Shown one piece after another: positions 32,631 to 45,004 of a stretch of 64,000 bases of DNA (the first letter of the stretch is position 1; every line of letters begins with the position of its first letter). Source of the DNA: Cryptomeria japonica (lineage: Eukaryota > Streptophyta > Pinopsida > Cupressales > Cupressaceae); NCBI RefSeq assembly GCF_030272615.1, contig NC_081407.1:264106574-264170573 (forward strand), in the 5' to 3' direction. The translations under genes and the position numbers were made by a program. Below the pieces are notes generated by a model that did not search any database, was not told the DNA's origin, and worked only from the letters and a program-made list of their open reading frames with translations.

Positions 32631-34235
32631 ATTACAGCCACCTCTAATAAATAAAGGTTTAGAAACCTCCAAAACATGCAACATTAAGAAGAGTGGAACC
32701 TAAAATTAGTCTAATGACCAAGAACCTGAAACATAATGGAATGGTGGAGAAATGAATAAGATTCCTATAATCTATATTTAGTTTGTAAGAGTCAAACTAG
32801 AGAAATTAATTAGATTCTTCCAAATTTCCCCTAATTTCTACCACTAATGCTTTAGCATACTCAAATTTCGTTGCTATTGACTATAGTCTCTTTCTATCTT
32901 TTTCTAGTGATTACAAAAAAATCTTGAAACTTACTTAAACCTTCTATTGTATAATGACTCCAAACCATATTTGAGATCTCTACATATTTTCTCGATAGTG
33001 ATGCTTTTCATTTTGGCTTCCTCCAACTACTAAAACAATCCTTCAAACCATTGATTTTCATCTCTTCAAAAATTCAATCTAGAACTTATTGCAACTTGAA
33101 CACTATCTACAAACATGTTACAAAACAATGATTTATTTTGACCCAAAACATTTGGTATTATTTTTGAATATTCAAACCTTTCATGGTTTCTATCATTTTT
33201 CGCATATGAAGATTTATACTTAAACAAATTTTAGACCATACTTGTAATATTTCCCCAATTTGATCCATAACTCCATCCACATTTTAAATTTCATTCATCC
33301 TATCATAGATTCATTCTTCAATTATTTGTTCCAAGACATTTCTTTTGTAGACTTATTTATCTGGTGCTTCTTCTTTTTAGTATTCTAAGAAGTGACAACT
33401 TCATCTCTGTGATGACACATTTAGCAACTTACATTTGACAAGAAAAACAACCAATGACATTAGATTTCTACAATTCAATATGTTCATAGTTCACAATTTT
33501 TGGATTCGATTGTGTGAGAGTTTTTTCATCAATGTTTCAGATCACACTCCATGACCCATCATCAGAATGAGAGAGGGTACATAAGAAAGAGAAAAACAAA
33601 TTTTATTTTCTGCATACTCTGTTTTGATGATCTAGCTTCTTGGGCAGCCTTCTCAAGTAAACAATATAGTCCCTTCAACAGTGTCTCCTATCCTCTCTTT
33701 CTCCTCTAACCAATGATCGTTTCTCTCAAACAATCGAGACCTTCTAACCTACTCTGATAACTGTGAATTAGATTGAGATTTCTCTTACAAAAGAAATTCA
33801 AACTTCAGCTCTCCCTGATCTTCTTTTCTGCTTTGATACCAAATTATAACAACTTCAATAAAAGGCAACAATATCCTTATGTTATAGCAGTTCTACACCA
33901 CCATTATCCCAACTTATTCAAATGCCTCAAAATTATGCAGACTTCTAAATTTTGGCTATGATACCACTTTGAAAATAGGGAAGAATGTTTGCTACAACCA
34001 ATAAAAACACAAACAAATATTGTTGTCTATGATACAAAAAGCATTACAACCACCTCTAATAAATAAAGGTTCAGAAACCTCCAGAACATGCAAAGTTAAG
34101 AAGAGTGGAACCTAAAATTAGTCTACTGACCAAGAACCTAAAACATAATGGAATAGTGGAGAAATGAATAAGATTCCTACAATTTATATTTAGTCTTTAA
34201 TATTTAGACTTGATAATTTAATTAAATTCTTCCAA
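32631..34235 (-). mobile_element. Small element with 193-bp terminal direct repeats (TRIM-like, tentative)
   Basis: Two direct copies of a 193-bp block (32631-32823 and 34043-34235; CACCTCTAATAAATAAAGGT, GAAGAGTGGAACCTAAAATT shared) flank 1.2 kb without long ORFs. Left of the right copy, GGTATCATAGC-type primer sequences occur on the minus strand: TGGTATCATAGC (33955-33966), 3 bases from a TG at 33970, and TGGTATCAAAGC (33830-33841). The real LTRs probably extend left of the 193-bp blocks (to about 33970 on the right copy). Exact ends and target duplication were not found. Confidence 0.5.
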
Positions 34236-34954
34236 CATCAAACATATTTGTGGATGATGACTCCATTTTATTCACCATCCAACAAAAAAATCCTTTTCAA
34301 CTGTAAAGTAGAATGACTATAGGACTATTAATCTACTTCTATGACCACCCCAAAAAAGGAATAAATAGATGTACCCTTGCTAATCCAAAAGATTCATATC
34401 TTGCAATCAAATAAAATCTAAAAAACTTTTGAATACTTTTCTTCTTGCTCAATGACCCCTCACTAGTACAACCTTCAACGGGTTTGAGATAACTTTTAAT
34501 TGAATTTCTAATTCATAATTGTACACAACTACTCTCTAGACAAATATTTTCTAAACACATGCTAACTCTATGGAACTCTTTTGAATGGTACACTACAGTG
34601 CATGTTGATTCATGTTTAACTGGCCCAAAAGTGAGCACCTTGAGCATATAGCTCAAACTTCAAATTAAATATAGATACAAATTGATCTCAAGTGACCTTT
34701 CCAATCCATCATTTGTCATCCTCCTTATAGTCAACCATTTCCACTAATTAAAGGTCGGCACATCATCAAGGTGTAAACCAAAAAAAATGGATTTTACTAT
34801 GATCTTGAAAAGATGATTTAACCAAGAAAATCTCTAATAGAATATTTTACCAAAAGCAACAAAGAGAAATTTCCTATATGCTTGTTGAATCCATCAAAAC
34901 TTGTATATGAAGAGTCCCTTGATATCTTTTGATTGATGGCAGTGCCTCCTAGGT
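34236..34954. other. Intergenic DNA, nothing recognised
   Basis: AT-rich, no supported ORF. It runs up to the first base of the chromovirus LTR at 34955. Confidence 0.5.
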
Positions 34955-35397
34955 TGTAGTACCCTTCCATGCTTTGCTTCAGATGCTTATTACTTTGACT
35001 TGTTAAACTATGTTTGACTCATTATGTGTGGTTCATTTAATTTGTTTATGTATGGATACATTCATGTGATCCATGTCATTGAACTATTTTATGATGCTTA
35101 TATGTTTTGGGACATGATTATTGTTATGCTTTATTTGAGATAGACATATTGGTGTTGGTGATGATATACTTATGACTTGGATTATATATTGGTGATTCAT
35201 TATGATGCTTAATGAGATGTTAATCTATGTTATAATGTTATTATTTGATTAATGATGATATTGATGCTTATGGATCTTATGTTTAGAATAGATCTTTACT
35301 GTATTATTTGCTTGGGGATTAGGGTGAAATGAATGATTTCATATTACTCATTCATGAGTGAGCCATACAAGGTCACAATTTCCTTTCACTAGATGGA

Positions 35398-35398
<1 letters not shown>

Positions 35399-35436
<38 letters not shown>
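35399..35436. repeat. (GT)n microsatellite in the LTR
   Basis: About 18 GT units. The corresponding place in the 3' LTR (55331-55348) has only a short GT run, so the repeat expanded after insertion. The overlapping ORFs are artefacts of the repeat. Confidence 0.95.
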
Positions 35437-35439
<3 letters not shown>

Positions 35440-36759
35440 TATACAACATGTTTTGTGTAGGTTGCAAGTACCAAACATCGATTCCACTTGGTTCCACAAG
35501 TTTGAGCATGTTTTTAAATCCCAATGGTGGTACGGGAGATAGTAGAAGGCCCAAAATGTATCTAACCCTAGCCATTGTCCTAACCCAAGGATAATTATCA
35601 AGTCTTTATTTTATCCTGTCGGACGCAAGTCATCTAGACAATATCTGATCACCTTGTTGTCAGTGATAAGTCTTGTTTTGATATCGGTATTATTTTATGA
35701 TTTATTTGAGTGTGTAGGATTTTATGTTATTTTAATTGTAATTTGAGTGTTATAAATTAATTAACAATTAATTATTGTTTATTGTTGTTTTAATTATATT
35801 TTTAAAATAATAAATATACTCCATTATTGGATATTATTTATTAAGTAATTTATTATTGAGCATGTGACTTTTTTTATTATGGGAATTATTTTACTGTGGG
35901 AAATTATAATTTATTGTGGAATGGATTGTTCTATTTTTATTTTATTTTTGGTGGAACTAGTTGTCCTATTTTTATGGATAATTATATTTTTAGTTGGAAT
36001 TAATTATTTATTCTTTGCTTGGTAGTCAAGTGGGACTTAACTATTTTTAGGGGATTTTTGATTGGTGATTTAATATTTTTAATAATTATTGTTTAATTAT
36101 TTTGTGGGCTTTTTTATTTTTAAAATTAATTTAATATTATCGTTTTAATGTTATTTTGTATGGTTTTCAAATTAATGTTTTTGACCTTATTTTTGTTAGC
36201 TTTATTTAGGTGATAATTATTTTTTATTTATTCTTTATGAGAGTATATTTTGGAAGTGACCTTTTATGAAGTTTTATGGAAGAATTATTACTATAATTTG
36301 TGGAGAATTTTTGAGAGAGATTTTTGTATCGTGGAATTGCAGAAGGGTTTGCAACTTTGCAATGTTGATTGAAGATTGTTTTTTTCTAATTTGTCTAAAG
36401 CATGGATTCGATTTCTTGAGATTGACTGTAGGATTTTGTTGCTGATTGGAAAGGGATTCATGTTTCAGAATTTGTCTACAATTTTCTATCTTTCTTCATA
36501 GGCTTCCAAGTAGGTTTCTATTTCCCAGTTTTAATTTCAACTTAATTTGGAGTTTTAGTTACAATGAATTATTAGGGGGATTTGAGAATGTGTATTTGAT
36601 TGTAGTTACTATTTGAAATCAGTTTTTAATTATGTTATGAAAAGATTGCAGTTGGCTTAATCCCTGTATGAAACCCTTTGGTTTTTTTGTGTTTTAAGGA
36701 TGTTATCAAGCCCTTTTCAAATGAATCTTTGTCAAATTTTGATTAGAGTCCTTATTAAA

Positions 36760-36860
36760 ATTGCACAACAATTTGGACTCAATTGCACAACACATTGGAC
36801 TCAACTATGAAACAAATTGGAATCAATTGCATGGATTTGGGCTTCAATTGTATGGACTCA
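36760..36860. repeat. LTR minisatellite, unit about 23 bp
   Basis: Units of the type ATTGCACAACAAATTGGACTCA occur about four times here and about five times, with other variants, at 56695-56815 in the 3' LTR. Confidence 0.8.
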
Positions 36861-37720
36861 AAAGCCCAGTTTTGCAGCTTTCGTGACCAATTGTGCAACT
36901 TTTCTAGGTTTGTCTCAGTTTATAATTTTGATCTAATTTTGACTCCCAGCTAGTCTGAGAGGCTTAGGGTGATTTTGTTTCTTGTCAAATTTGGATTTTT
37001 GCATATGATTATACTTAATTTGATTCGATCGGTGTTTATATTCCCTTTCATTTTTTGGCTTGTGAAAAGGAACAATGCTTTTGGGGTTATGAATCAATTT
37101 CAGTACTTGACCTTGTGATTGGTCCTTGAATGGAAGTCCTATTTAAAGATTGTGCAATCTATTCATATGTATAGCTTCACAATGTTCCTATTTGTATATC
37201 ATATGTTTTATTATGCTTATTTTGAGCCATAGAGGATAGGTTATCTAGGTAAATTAAGGGGGAGTGGCTGTCTATGGGGGTCGAGGCCCTGAGCAGTTAC
37301 CAGGGTAACCCATAGTAGTGTAGATTAATAAGAGATAACATTAATAATAAAAATTTGGGTGGGGTTTTACACACTAATAAGATAATTTTTGTACCTATCT
37401 CATGGCCTCGTGTTCTTGTATAGATAGATAATGAGATTGGGAATCCCTATCTGTCCGAACAGGCATCGGAGCTGGCACGTTGTGCAATACCTTGTCTTTA
37501 TGGAAGTATTGTATAGTACCACATGAGTTCTCGATGGGAGCCAGGATTTGGAGTTAGAAGAGGGTTAGATTGCCAAGATAATTTGTGAGAGGCTATAATG
37601 ACACTCTCTCCTTATGTATCTCGGTATTTTATTGTATTAGTTTTTATGTGGAAGTCTCTTGGAGTCTTTTGTTAGTTCTATAGAGGTTTTGATTGTTATC
37701 CTTTCTTTAGAAATATTTTT

Positions 37721-37725
37721 GGATG
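37721..37725. other. Target site duplication, left copy (ggatg)
   Basis: GGATG here and at 42640-42644; the uninterrupted 3' LTR has a single GGATG at the matching place (57250-57254). Confidence 0.85.
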
Positions 37726-39602
37726 TGTAATAACCCACCATACTTAACTCAACAAAATGCGACCTCTTTTTTTTATGTGTTTAATTTAATCATTGTGTTT
37801 GATTCAATCGCATACTCTGGGCATCCATCCATTTGGATTAGGCATTCATCCATCTGGGATGATCATCTAACTATACAGGTTAGGAATTGTCCATACGGGA
37901 CATAAGATTTCATTTATCCAATACGGGATAGGCATCTACCCATACGAGGTAGGCATCTATCCAATCGAGATAGGAGGTGCTCTGGCTAGAGACTTAGACT
38001 CATCGGGACCATTCGGGTCCTGAGCCACTCACTAAGTACTACACTCTTCTAATAGGAGTGCACCGAGGTCGCCGTCCTTAGGAGTAATTAAATAACATAA
38101 TACAAGCTTGAATTTCACCTCAGAATTTGGCTCAAAGCCTCGGGAAGTCAAGCGAATCCATACGGGATTCCTTCCGAGTATGCAATGAATTACTTTTTCT
38201 TTTATATTATACTTATCTTTCAAATTAGGATTCTACTCAATCCTTCTTTTTACCAACCCTAGACCCCACCCACGAACGCCTGAGTACTAGGGACAACTCT
38301 ATCCCAAGACTGCCTACATACCCGTTTCGACACAAGATCAAGGCATAAAGTATGTAGTTCATTTTTCTACTCTATGGTTTGAAGTAAACTGATTAGTGGG
38401 TACGCTACCCTTTCTAGGGTCAATGTCCTAGACAATTTCTCTACGGTTGCTACCCATGGTGGTAGCACTTAAGCAAAGGCTCAAGGTGGCCTATTGCTTG
38501 TGGCCTAAAACAACTAGATCTTAATACCTATCATAAGCGTCACCCTTGACCAATTGTCAATCGACAACAATTCTTCAAGATTAAAACAATTTCATAAAAG
38601 CATTTCACTCAAACAACCTTAAGGGGGTTTACTATGGTTTAACTCAACCGATGAAAAATCATTTAAAGATTATCTTATTAGATTATCAATCCAAGGGGGA
38701 TTACCCGCCCCTTGGATTTTAACTTCCAAGTGTCCCTTATTACTCCCCGACGATTTATAGGGACGATGCCATAGATGTCGTTGATGCAGCTTTATTAGGT
38801 GTTAAGTGCAGTAGTTCAACACAATGACATTACCCGTAAGCATGACCCAGAGGCACTGTATATACCGAATGCTGCTAGGTTTTGGTTTCCAACTTCCTTT
38901 ATTTAGATTTCTAACTCAGAAGCTATGAAAAACATCATGCTTGAAAACAATTATGAATTGAATGTACACAATTGCAAGGTTTTAATTCATTGAAATAACT
39001 ACTTGATGGCATTCAATTACTACTTGATAGAATTACCACTCTTCTACAACTAAACTATTTACTATATGATTGCACGATAAAGACGATTAGGAACTCACGT
39101 ATTAAAATGTGTAATTGCATTTGGAAATGTAACTTGATCATGAATGCAAATTAATATATATATAATTCGATGGTGTCAAAACAATAGTGTTATTTACATG
39201 CAAAATGAAGCAATGTTTACTTCTATCACGAGAATAATTAGTTATAGCATTACTAGTTCAAAATGAACAATTAGTTTGGACTTTTGGCAATTTGGATCAT
39301 GTTTTTAAATGAATCTAAATATTATCGATTAAGTAACCCAATAATCACCAATGGTAATTATACACATAAATTTGGAATTACAATTTCCATATACAATGAT
39401 CCTAATTACTTATAAATTTTCTAAATTTAAATCTACTAACTTAAAGATAAATAACAATTAAACTTTAAAATTTAACTAAGTAAATATTAACGATTTTTTT
39501 AAAATTGAATCTTAATATACATAAAAAAAAATTAATTAATGCAATAAGGCACGAGGCTCTGTTTAAGGTAATGGGGAGTGGGAAGGGGCTCACGTGTCCC
39601 AC

Positions 39603-39730
39603 CATCACTACGGATCTGCAGGCGCAGGCTCGTAGTGATGAGGGGACCGTCGTGGTCCCCCCCACTACCCTGCGGCCACTGTTGTACCAGTGACCACAGG
39701 TTAGTGGAGGGTACCACTGGGTACCCCTAA
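39603..39730. repeat. GC-rich block with consecutive hairpins
   Basis: CATCACTACG (39603-39612) pairs with CGTAGTGATG (39631-39640), loop 18 nt. GGGGACC (39642-39648) pairs with GGTCCCC (39654-39660), loop 5 nt. Further inverted repeats follow around GTACCACTGG/CCAGTG. ORFs across it are low-support. Confidence 0.8.
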
Positions 39731-39854
39731 CTTGCGGTATTAACTCCGCCCATCCCCTCCCTGCAACAGTCCACTAACCCATGCAAAATTAATTTCGCCA
39801 TACGATTTCGCGTAATGTGTTTGCATAAAATTTTTTAATGATAGTTTAAATACT

Positions 39855-39855
<1 letters not shown>

Positions 39856-39918
<63 letters not shown>
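39856..39918. repeat. Compound microsatellite (TA)n(TG)n
   Basis: About 12 TA units followed after TTTG by about 17 TG units. Confidence 0.95.
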
Positions 39919-39919
<1 letters not shown>

Positions 39920-39952
39920 TTTCCAATTTATTTAAGCACAGAAAGTAGTATT

Positions 39953-40290
39953 TAACCAATATATGAGAGATAAAAAAATATTAATGTATACAAAATAAGA
40001 ATAAGGACTTATTTACAGGAATGAATAACACAAACGATTATTCATAGAGAGATTTACACCTCAATTTCAACTGTTATTCCTAGAGAGAAGTATATAACCA
40101 GATATAAAAATATTAATGTAACCAAATGAGAATAAGGATTTATTCACAGGGATGAATAACATAGAGGATTATTCACAGAGAAATATATTCCTCCATTTCA
40201 ACTAATATTCATAGAGAGAAGTATATAACCAAATAAAAGAAAATATTTATGTAATCAAATGAGAATAAGGATTTATTCACAGGGATGAAA
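39953..40290. repeat. Tandem repeat, unit about 131-142 bp, 2.5 copies
   Basis: Units begin TAACCA(A/G)ATA at 39953, 40095 and 40226, and each contains GAATAAGGA(T/C)TTATT(C/T)ACAGG and CATAGAGAGA blocks. Confidence 0.8.
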
Positions 40291-41408
40291 ATAAAATAGA
40301 GAAATAATTTGTTCCAGCGATGTACAGATAACCAATTTATCACAGAGCTGGGATATACAAAGCTTTCAAAGAAAATTTTCAGGAGTTAATATTCATAGAA
40401 AGGGATTTATATTTTATTTCCATAGAGTACAACGAAGTTTATATTTTATTTCTAGACGTCTTTTGGTTCACAGGGCTCTTAAGAAATTAAGATTCATGGG
40501 AAAATCTACATTCAGAGAGAGGAATGGATTTATTTCTACATTCACAAAGAGAAATGAGGGTCAGTGCAAGAAGATGAGTCCACTTTTTGGTCAAAAAGTG
40601 GAAGTGTTTTCCCTGATTTTCAGATTTTGTCTCATTTGAGCTTAAATTTTGAAACACTTAGAGATTGAATCTTGGAAAAAGTTAGTAATATTAAAAATAG
40701 CCCTCTGAGTGTAATTTCTAAATATGTAATTTATTTTAATACCCACATAATAAAAAATAACTTTTTGAATGGAGTTCTGAAAACTATGTTTTAAAAATGT
40801 TTGTTTCAGGACCATACCATGCATGTGTACGACACACACTTTTTGACACAATTAAAATTATTTTCTCAAACTGTTTTGGGAATTGGTTTGTAACACACTG
40901 AAGATTGATGAGCATATTTTTCTGTATTTTTTAATGGCCGTAATTATCTTTTTAAAAATTTGATGTGTACGACCCACATAATTTGATGTAAACTTAACAT
41001 TTTTTTATTTTTTTATTTTTAAATACAAAATAATTTTGTGTAGAGTGATGACATATAATTTTTTTTCCAAAATTCTTTAAAATAAAAAAGTTATTAAATT
41101 AACAAAATTAGTTAATATTTCAAATTTATGGACCCGATTTAGTATAAATTAAATGAAAAATAGTTAAAATAATCAATTTTTAAATAAATTTACATATTTA
41201 GAATCTAGATAGTATAATCTGAAATGGGTTTTAATTTTGTATAAAAATTCTTTGATTAGAGGCACATAAACTATTTCAAAAGTTCATATTTGTACTTTCA
41301 TTCATGGAGATTTGAATTTGCAGGTCCGTGTCTCAGGTGTGGCCATCCCAGGCCTATCTCGAGCCTAATCTCGAGCCAAGTGGTAGGTTGTGGAATCAAC
41401 TTCCACAA

Positions 41409-41640
41409 AACGGGCCCACGTTTTCAAACAAGGGCGGCTTGTGGAAAAAAAAGGAAAAATGCGATTTAGAAACGGGGGCCCGTTTTTAAAAATGGGCCCC
41501 CGTTTTATTTAAAAGTGGGCCCCCATTTTAGAACAAAATGCGAGCCCATTTATTTTTGCTTCGGACCCTCATTACCTTTCGGCTCAGGAGCCCGAAGCAT
41601 AAACGGGCCCCCGTTTTTTGAAAACGGACCCCAGTTTATA
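41409..41640. repeat. Cluster of near-palindromic GGGCCC motifs
   Basis: At least five motifs of the form (A/C)GGGCCCCCGTTTT, ACGGGCCCACGTTTT, GGGGGCCCGTTTTT and GTGGGCCCCCATTTT, in alternating orientation, embedded in A/T runs. Several contain GTGGGCCC or GGGCCCAC, which matches known TCP-factor sites. Confidence 0.75.
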
Positions 41641-42507
41641 AGAGTGCGTTTTCCAACACGTGGACTTCTGCAAATTTGTGACTCATTACCTTGCACTTGC
41701 CCATGAATACATGAGATTTATATCTTATTATCAGGCATTTTCTGTAGGGGGGTAATATTTTAACGTAAAAAAGGAATTGCATTTAAATTTCCAATCCAGT
41801 AATGGCTTTGAGAGAAGTAAAGCAAGAACTGATATTTTCTAAAGAAAATTAAACAAATAATAAGTTGTCTTTCACATGCAAGCAAGATCTAATATTTCTT
41901 CTCTAAGGAAAAATAAAACAAATAAATAAGCTATCTTTTCACTATTACCCCTTAAGAAGGATTTACCACAAAAGAAATTTTTTATAAAGGAAGATCTAGA
42001 AGCTATATATTTGGATAATACCATTTTCTCATATGGGAATGTGAAATAACAAGAAGAGAACCTAGCTTATCGAAGTTCGATGTTGAATCCTCTCCAACCT
42101 TCTAGCTATCCTCCTTAGATCCTTCCTTGCCACTTGAGAGAAATCTTTCAAACAATAACTTAACAATCCTGCAACGAATATGAGGCTACCAAAGAAGATC
42201 CTACTACTAAAACTTGGGAAATTTTCTTTGAAACAAAATCAACACCCTTCTTTGAAACTTGCATACAATTTTATAAGAAAAATCCCTCAATTCCACTATC
42301 TAGAGAATTTAATTAAAAAAAGAGATTCTTTTCCAATATTGGACTCATGCAAATTGATTAAAAACTTAGTGGGGGAGTTACATGCAAGGTGGTGGAGATT
42401 CCTCTATAAGCTTTTAATTCCTCCTACAACATGTGCCATAATTGGGAGTGGAAAAAAATAAAAAAAATAAAAAAAAAAATAATGCCTTTGAATTATACTC
42501 TCCAAGT

Positions 42508-42524
42508 GTGTGTGTGTGTGTGTG
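42508..42524. repeat. Short (TG)n microsatellite
   Basis: About 8-9 GT units within a T-rich context. Confidence 0.9.
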
Positions 42525-43542
42525 TTTATTATTATTTTTATTCTTTTATAACATTTATTCAATCATTTTTAATAGCTTAACCAAAAAAAACATAATAGAA
42601 TTGCATCAAATCAAAAAGTGATAAAGGAGGGTTGTGATAGGATGTTCTTTGGTTGTTATCCTTACTTCCTTATCTTGTTCAATGGTATCTTCTGTATCTT
42701 GGTTGTGGTTTGTGTTCATTTCTTTTATCCCTAACCTTCTTGCTTGTTGTTTGGGGCCTTGTGTCTATCTCCAACATGGGGGGTGGACCTCCAGGTTCCA
42801 CATGGTTGGGTAGCAGTGTTTACCAACCATTGGGGTTTTTGGAGTTCTTTTTTGTGAGTGGCTTAATGGATCTTACCTTGTATTCTAGTGTTTTTGCATT
42901 CATTTGCAGATTATTCTAACATTGCGATGTATTTGTCATGTATCTTCTAGAAGTGTTGTAAAGAAACATGTAATTATATATTTGTATTTCTAAATTGGAT
43001 ATTCCAAGTAGAAGATTTGTAGTTAGACTATTTTGCTAGAAGTATTTGTAATAATGGATATCTTGTAAGTGGTTTTTCTCACATGGATTTTATGTATGTT
43101 CTTAATCTTTATGAAGGTTATCATAGGAGTCTTTCATTTGGTGTTTTAAAACAAACTTGGCATAGACCTTTATGAAGAGTTAAATGATTTATGATTAGGA
43201 GTGTATGTGATTAAGAAAGACAATGTATCCTATTAAAGATGTTTATGTGATTTCATATAATGTAATGGAATTCGGTTATTTTCCTTGTGATTAACTTAGT
43301 GGTCTTTAGTATAGGTTAGGAAGTGTTTCTTAGTAGAAAAGTTAGGGACTTAGAGATTTGTCATGAGATGTGATTAAATTTTCCACTTAATATTGTTGTG
43401 ATTCATCTATGTTATGTAATGTATTTACTTAGTGCTGCAATGAGCTTAATGATGTATGATGTTTCTTTATTAAAAAACATTTGTTGTGTATTGGTTTATT
43501 AGTTATTATTACTCTGGGGTTCCCTATCAGGGCATTACAACT

Positions 43543-43554
43543 TGGTATCAAAGC
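43543..43554 (+). other. Primer binding site of the chromovirus
   Basis: TGGTATCAAAGC, 3 bases after the LTR end TTACA (43539). Confidence 0.85.
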
Positions 43555-43789
43555 CCATGTTCATACACTAGGTACTCTAGTTTCATATGGACCCATTATG
43601 TTATCTTTGTAGAAATGTTCCTTTGATTGTATTTATTGGATTCAATCCCTCTTTGTTCTCTTTCTTAGTTAGACTTTGGAACCTCACTTTATACGCATGT
43701 CTTGTTGGCTATTAGGACCTCCTTAGTGTAGAGGTTGATGGTGAGGTAATTTTTGTAGAACTAAGCTAAAAACTCATTGGGAAGAATCA

Positions 43790-45000
43790 CCTGAGGTTCA
43801 TCAAGAGGAACAACACCATAATCATCAAAATGACCACGGAGTTGAGCAGTAGGGTGAGAATCAGCAGGGTGGTTTAGAGGGTCCTTAGTTGGTCAATTTA
43901 TTAAAAAAATTCTTGCTCATTTGGAATCTTATTGGGAGATTCCTTAGTGAGTCCATCATCAGGAGAGTGAGAGGTCATGTACTCCTATAATATAGTATTA
44001 GATAATGATGCCATTCAAGCTAGACACGTGAGGGACCTTCTCAAGTCTCAACCACCATCTTTTGATGACATTGGCACTCGATTTGAGGCCAAGATTTGGC
44101 ATACTGATTTGGATAGGTGTTTTTCAATGCATCCTGATAATAGTAACAATAAGGTCAAGTGTACTATCATACACCTTAGAGAGTTTGCATCTACATGGTG
44201 GTGCATAGAGGAATAGAAGCTTCATCTTGAACTTGTTTCAGTATCTTGGGAAATATTCTTGGAGAGTTTTTATGCTTGAATCCTATCTGACCATTGGAGA
44301 TAAATGAGAGAAGATGAGTTCCATGATTTGCACTATATTTCTATGTCCATAGTGTAGTATTAACGATGCTTATTCAAGCTTAAGTAGTATGTGAATATTC
44401 CAAATGATGAGGCTATGTTAGTACAACACTTTATTTGGGGTCTCAATCTCTACATCAATGGTGGAGTTCGAGTTTTGTAACCTAAGACTATGGAAGCCAT
44501 ATTCAAGAAGACACAATTGATAGAGGAGAACCTAGCCTTGTCTCTTAGAGATCAATCAGGTGTTTAGGTGGGTAGTGCCCTACCACTGAGTTCTAATGTG
44601 AGAGATAATCAATTTTAGGCATTAGGACCTAACAAGAATTTTTTGGTGCCTTTGAAGGGAGGATAGTTTAAGAAGAAATAGAAGAACTCTCAACACACTT
44701 GTGGCTAAGCTTTTCAGTTATCAAAGGATCGCAATCATCCTATTCAGTCTATTCAGAGTGCACCATAGTTCTCTAGTAGAAGTATTGTTTAGTAGTCTAG
44801 TGCACCTTCCAAAGGTAGAGGTTATGGCAAGGAGGATGTTTTACATGCAGTCAGTAGGGTCACATTGTAGTTCATTGTCCTCAGATGATCACTTATGTAC
44901 CTAGTTAGAGACCAATTGTTTATGAACCCACTATTGGAGATGTTGGTAGATCTCATCGAGTATTTGCAACAATTGATAACTGTTAGGCTAAGCATCAAGG
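43790..45000 (+). pseudogene. Chromovirus gag, decayed
   Basis: The best piece (43977-44216) reads PPSFDDIGTRFEAKIWHTDL and a STWWC motif, as in the retrotransposon gag capsid domain. It continues with stops and frameshifts (DEAMLVQHFIWGLNLYIN near 44400) to about 44560. The zinc-knuckle region is not recognisable. Confidence 0.7.
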
Positions 45001-45004
45001 AACA

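Larger units (their letters stand above)
37726..42639 (+). mobile_element. 4.9 kb insertion in the chromovirus 5' LTR, probably a solo LTR
   Basis: Starts TGTAATAACCC and ends GGGTTGTGATA, flanked by GGATG on both sides. Such TGTAATACCC.../...GGGTGTTACA ends are typical of chromovirus LTRs; the final CA would have become TA. No primer site, no gag or pol and no internal LTR pair were found, so a long solo LTR fits best (inference). It contains GC-rich hairpins (39603-39730), a (TA)n(TG)n run (39856-39918), a 131-142 bp tandem repeat (39953-40290) and GGGCCC-rich repeats (41409-41640). Confidence 0.6.
34955..43539 (+). repeat. 5' LTR of the chromovirus, split by an insertion
   Basis: Matches 54884-57818 from TGTAGTACCC onward. 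The left part ends at GGATG (37721-37725) and the match resumes at GGATG (42640-42644). The right part ends GGGCATTACA at 43539, next to the primer site. Net length without insertion about 3.67 kb. It holds a (GT)n run (35399-35436), a minisatellite (36760-36860) and a segment (about 37165-37620) absent from the 3' LTR. Confidence 0.88.

Noticed and set aside
35348-35601. ORFs over the (GT)n run
   Set aside because: Produced by the microsatellite (poly Thr-His or Cys-Val); not genes.
39465-39717. Overlapping ORFs of about 60 residues in the GC-rich patch
   Set aside because: Three overlapping frames on both strands, explained by base composition and inverted repeats.
42180-42461. 93-residue plus-strand ORF in the LTR insertion
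   Set aside because: No recognisable domain, ends in an A-rich run, and no similar protein elsewhere in the window.
37726-42639. DNA transposon with terminal inverted repeats
   Set aside because: The ends (TGTAATAACCC / reverse complement TATCACAACCC) are only roughly inverted, there is no transposase, and the TG start with 5-bp duplication fits an LTR better.
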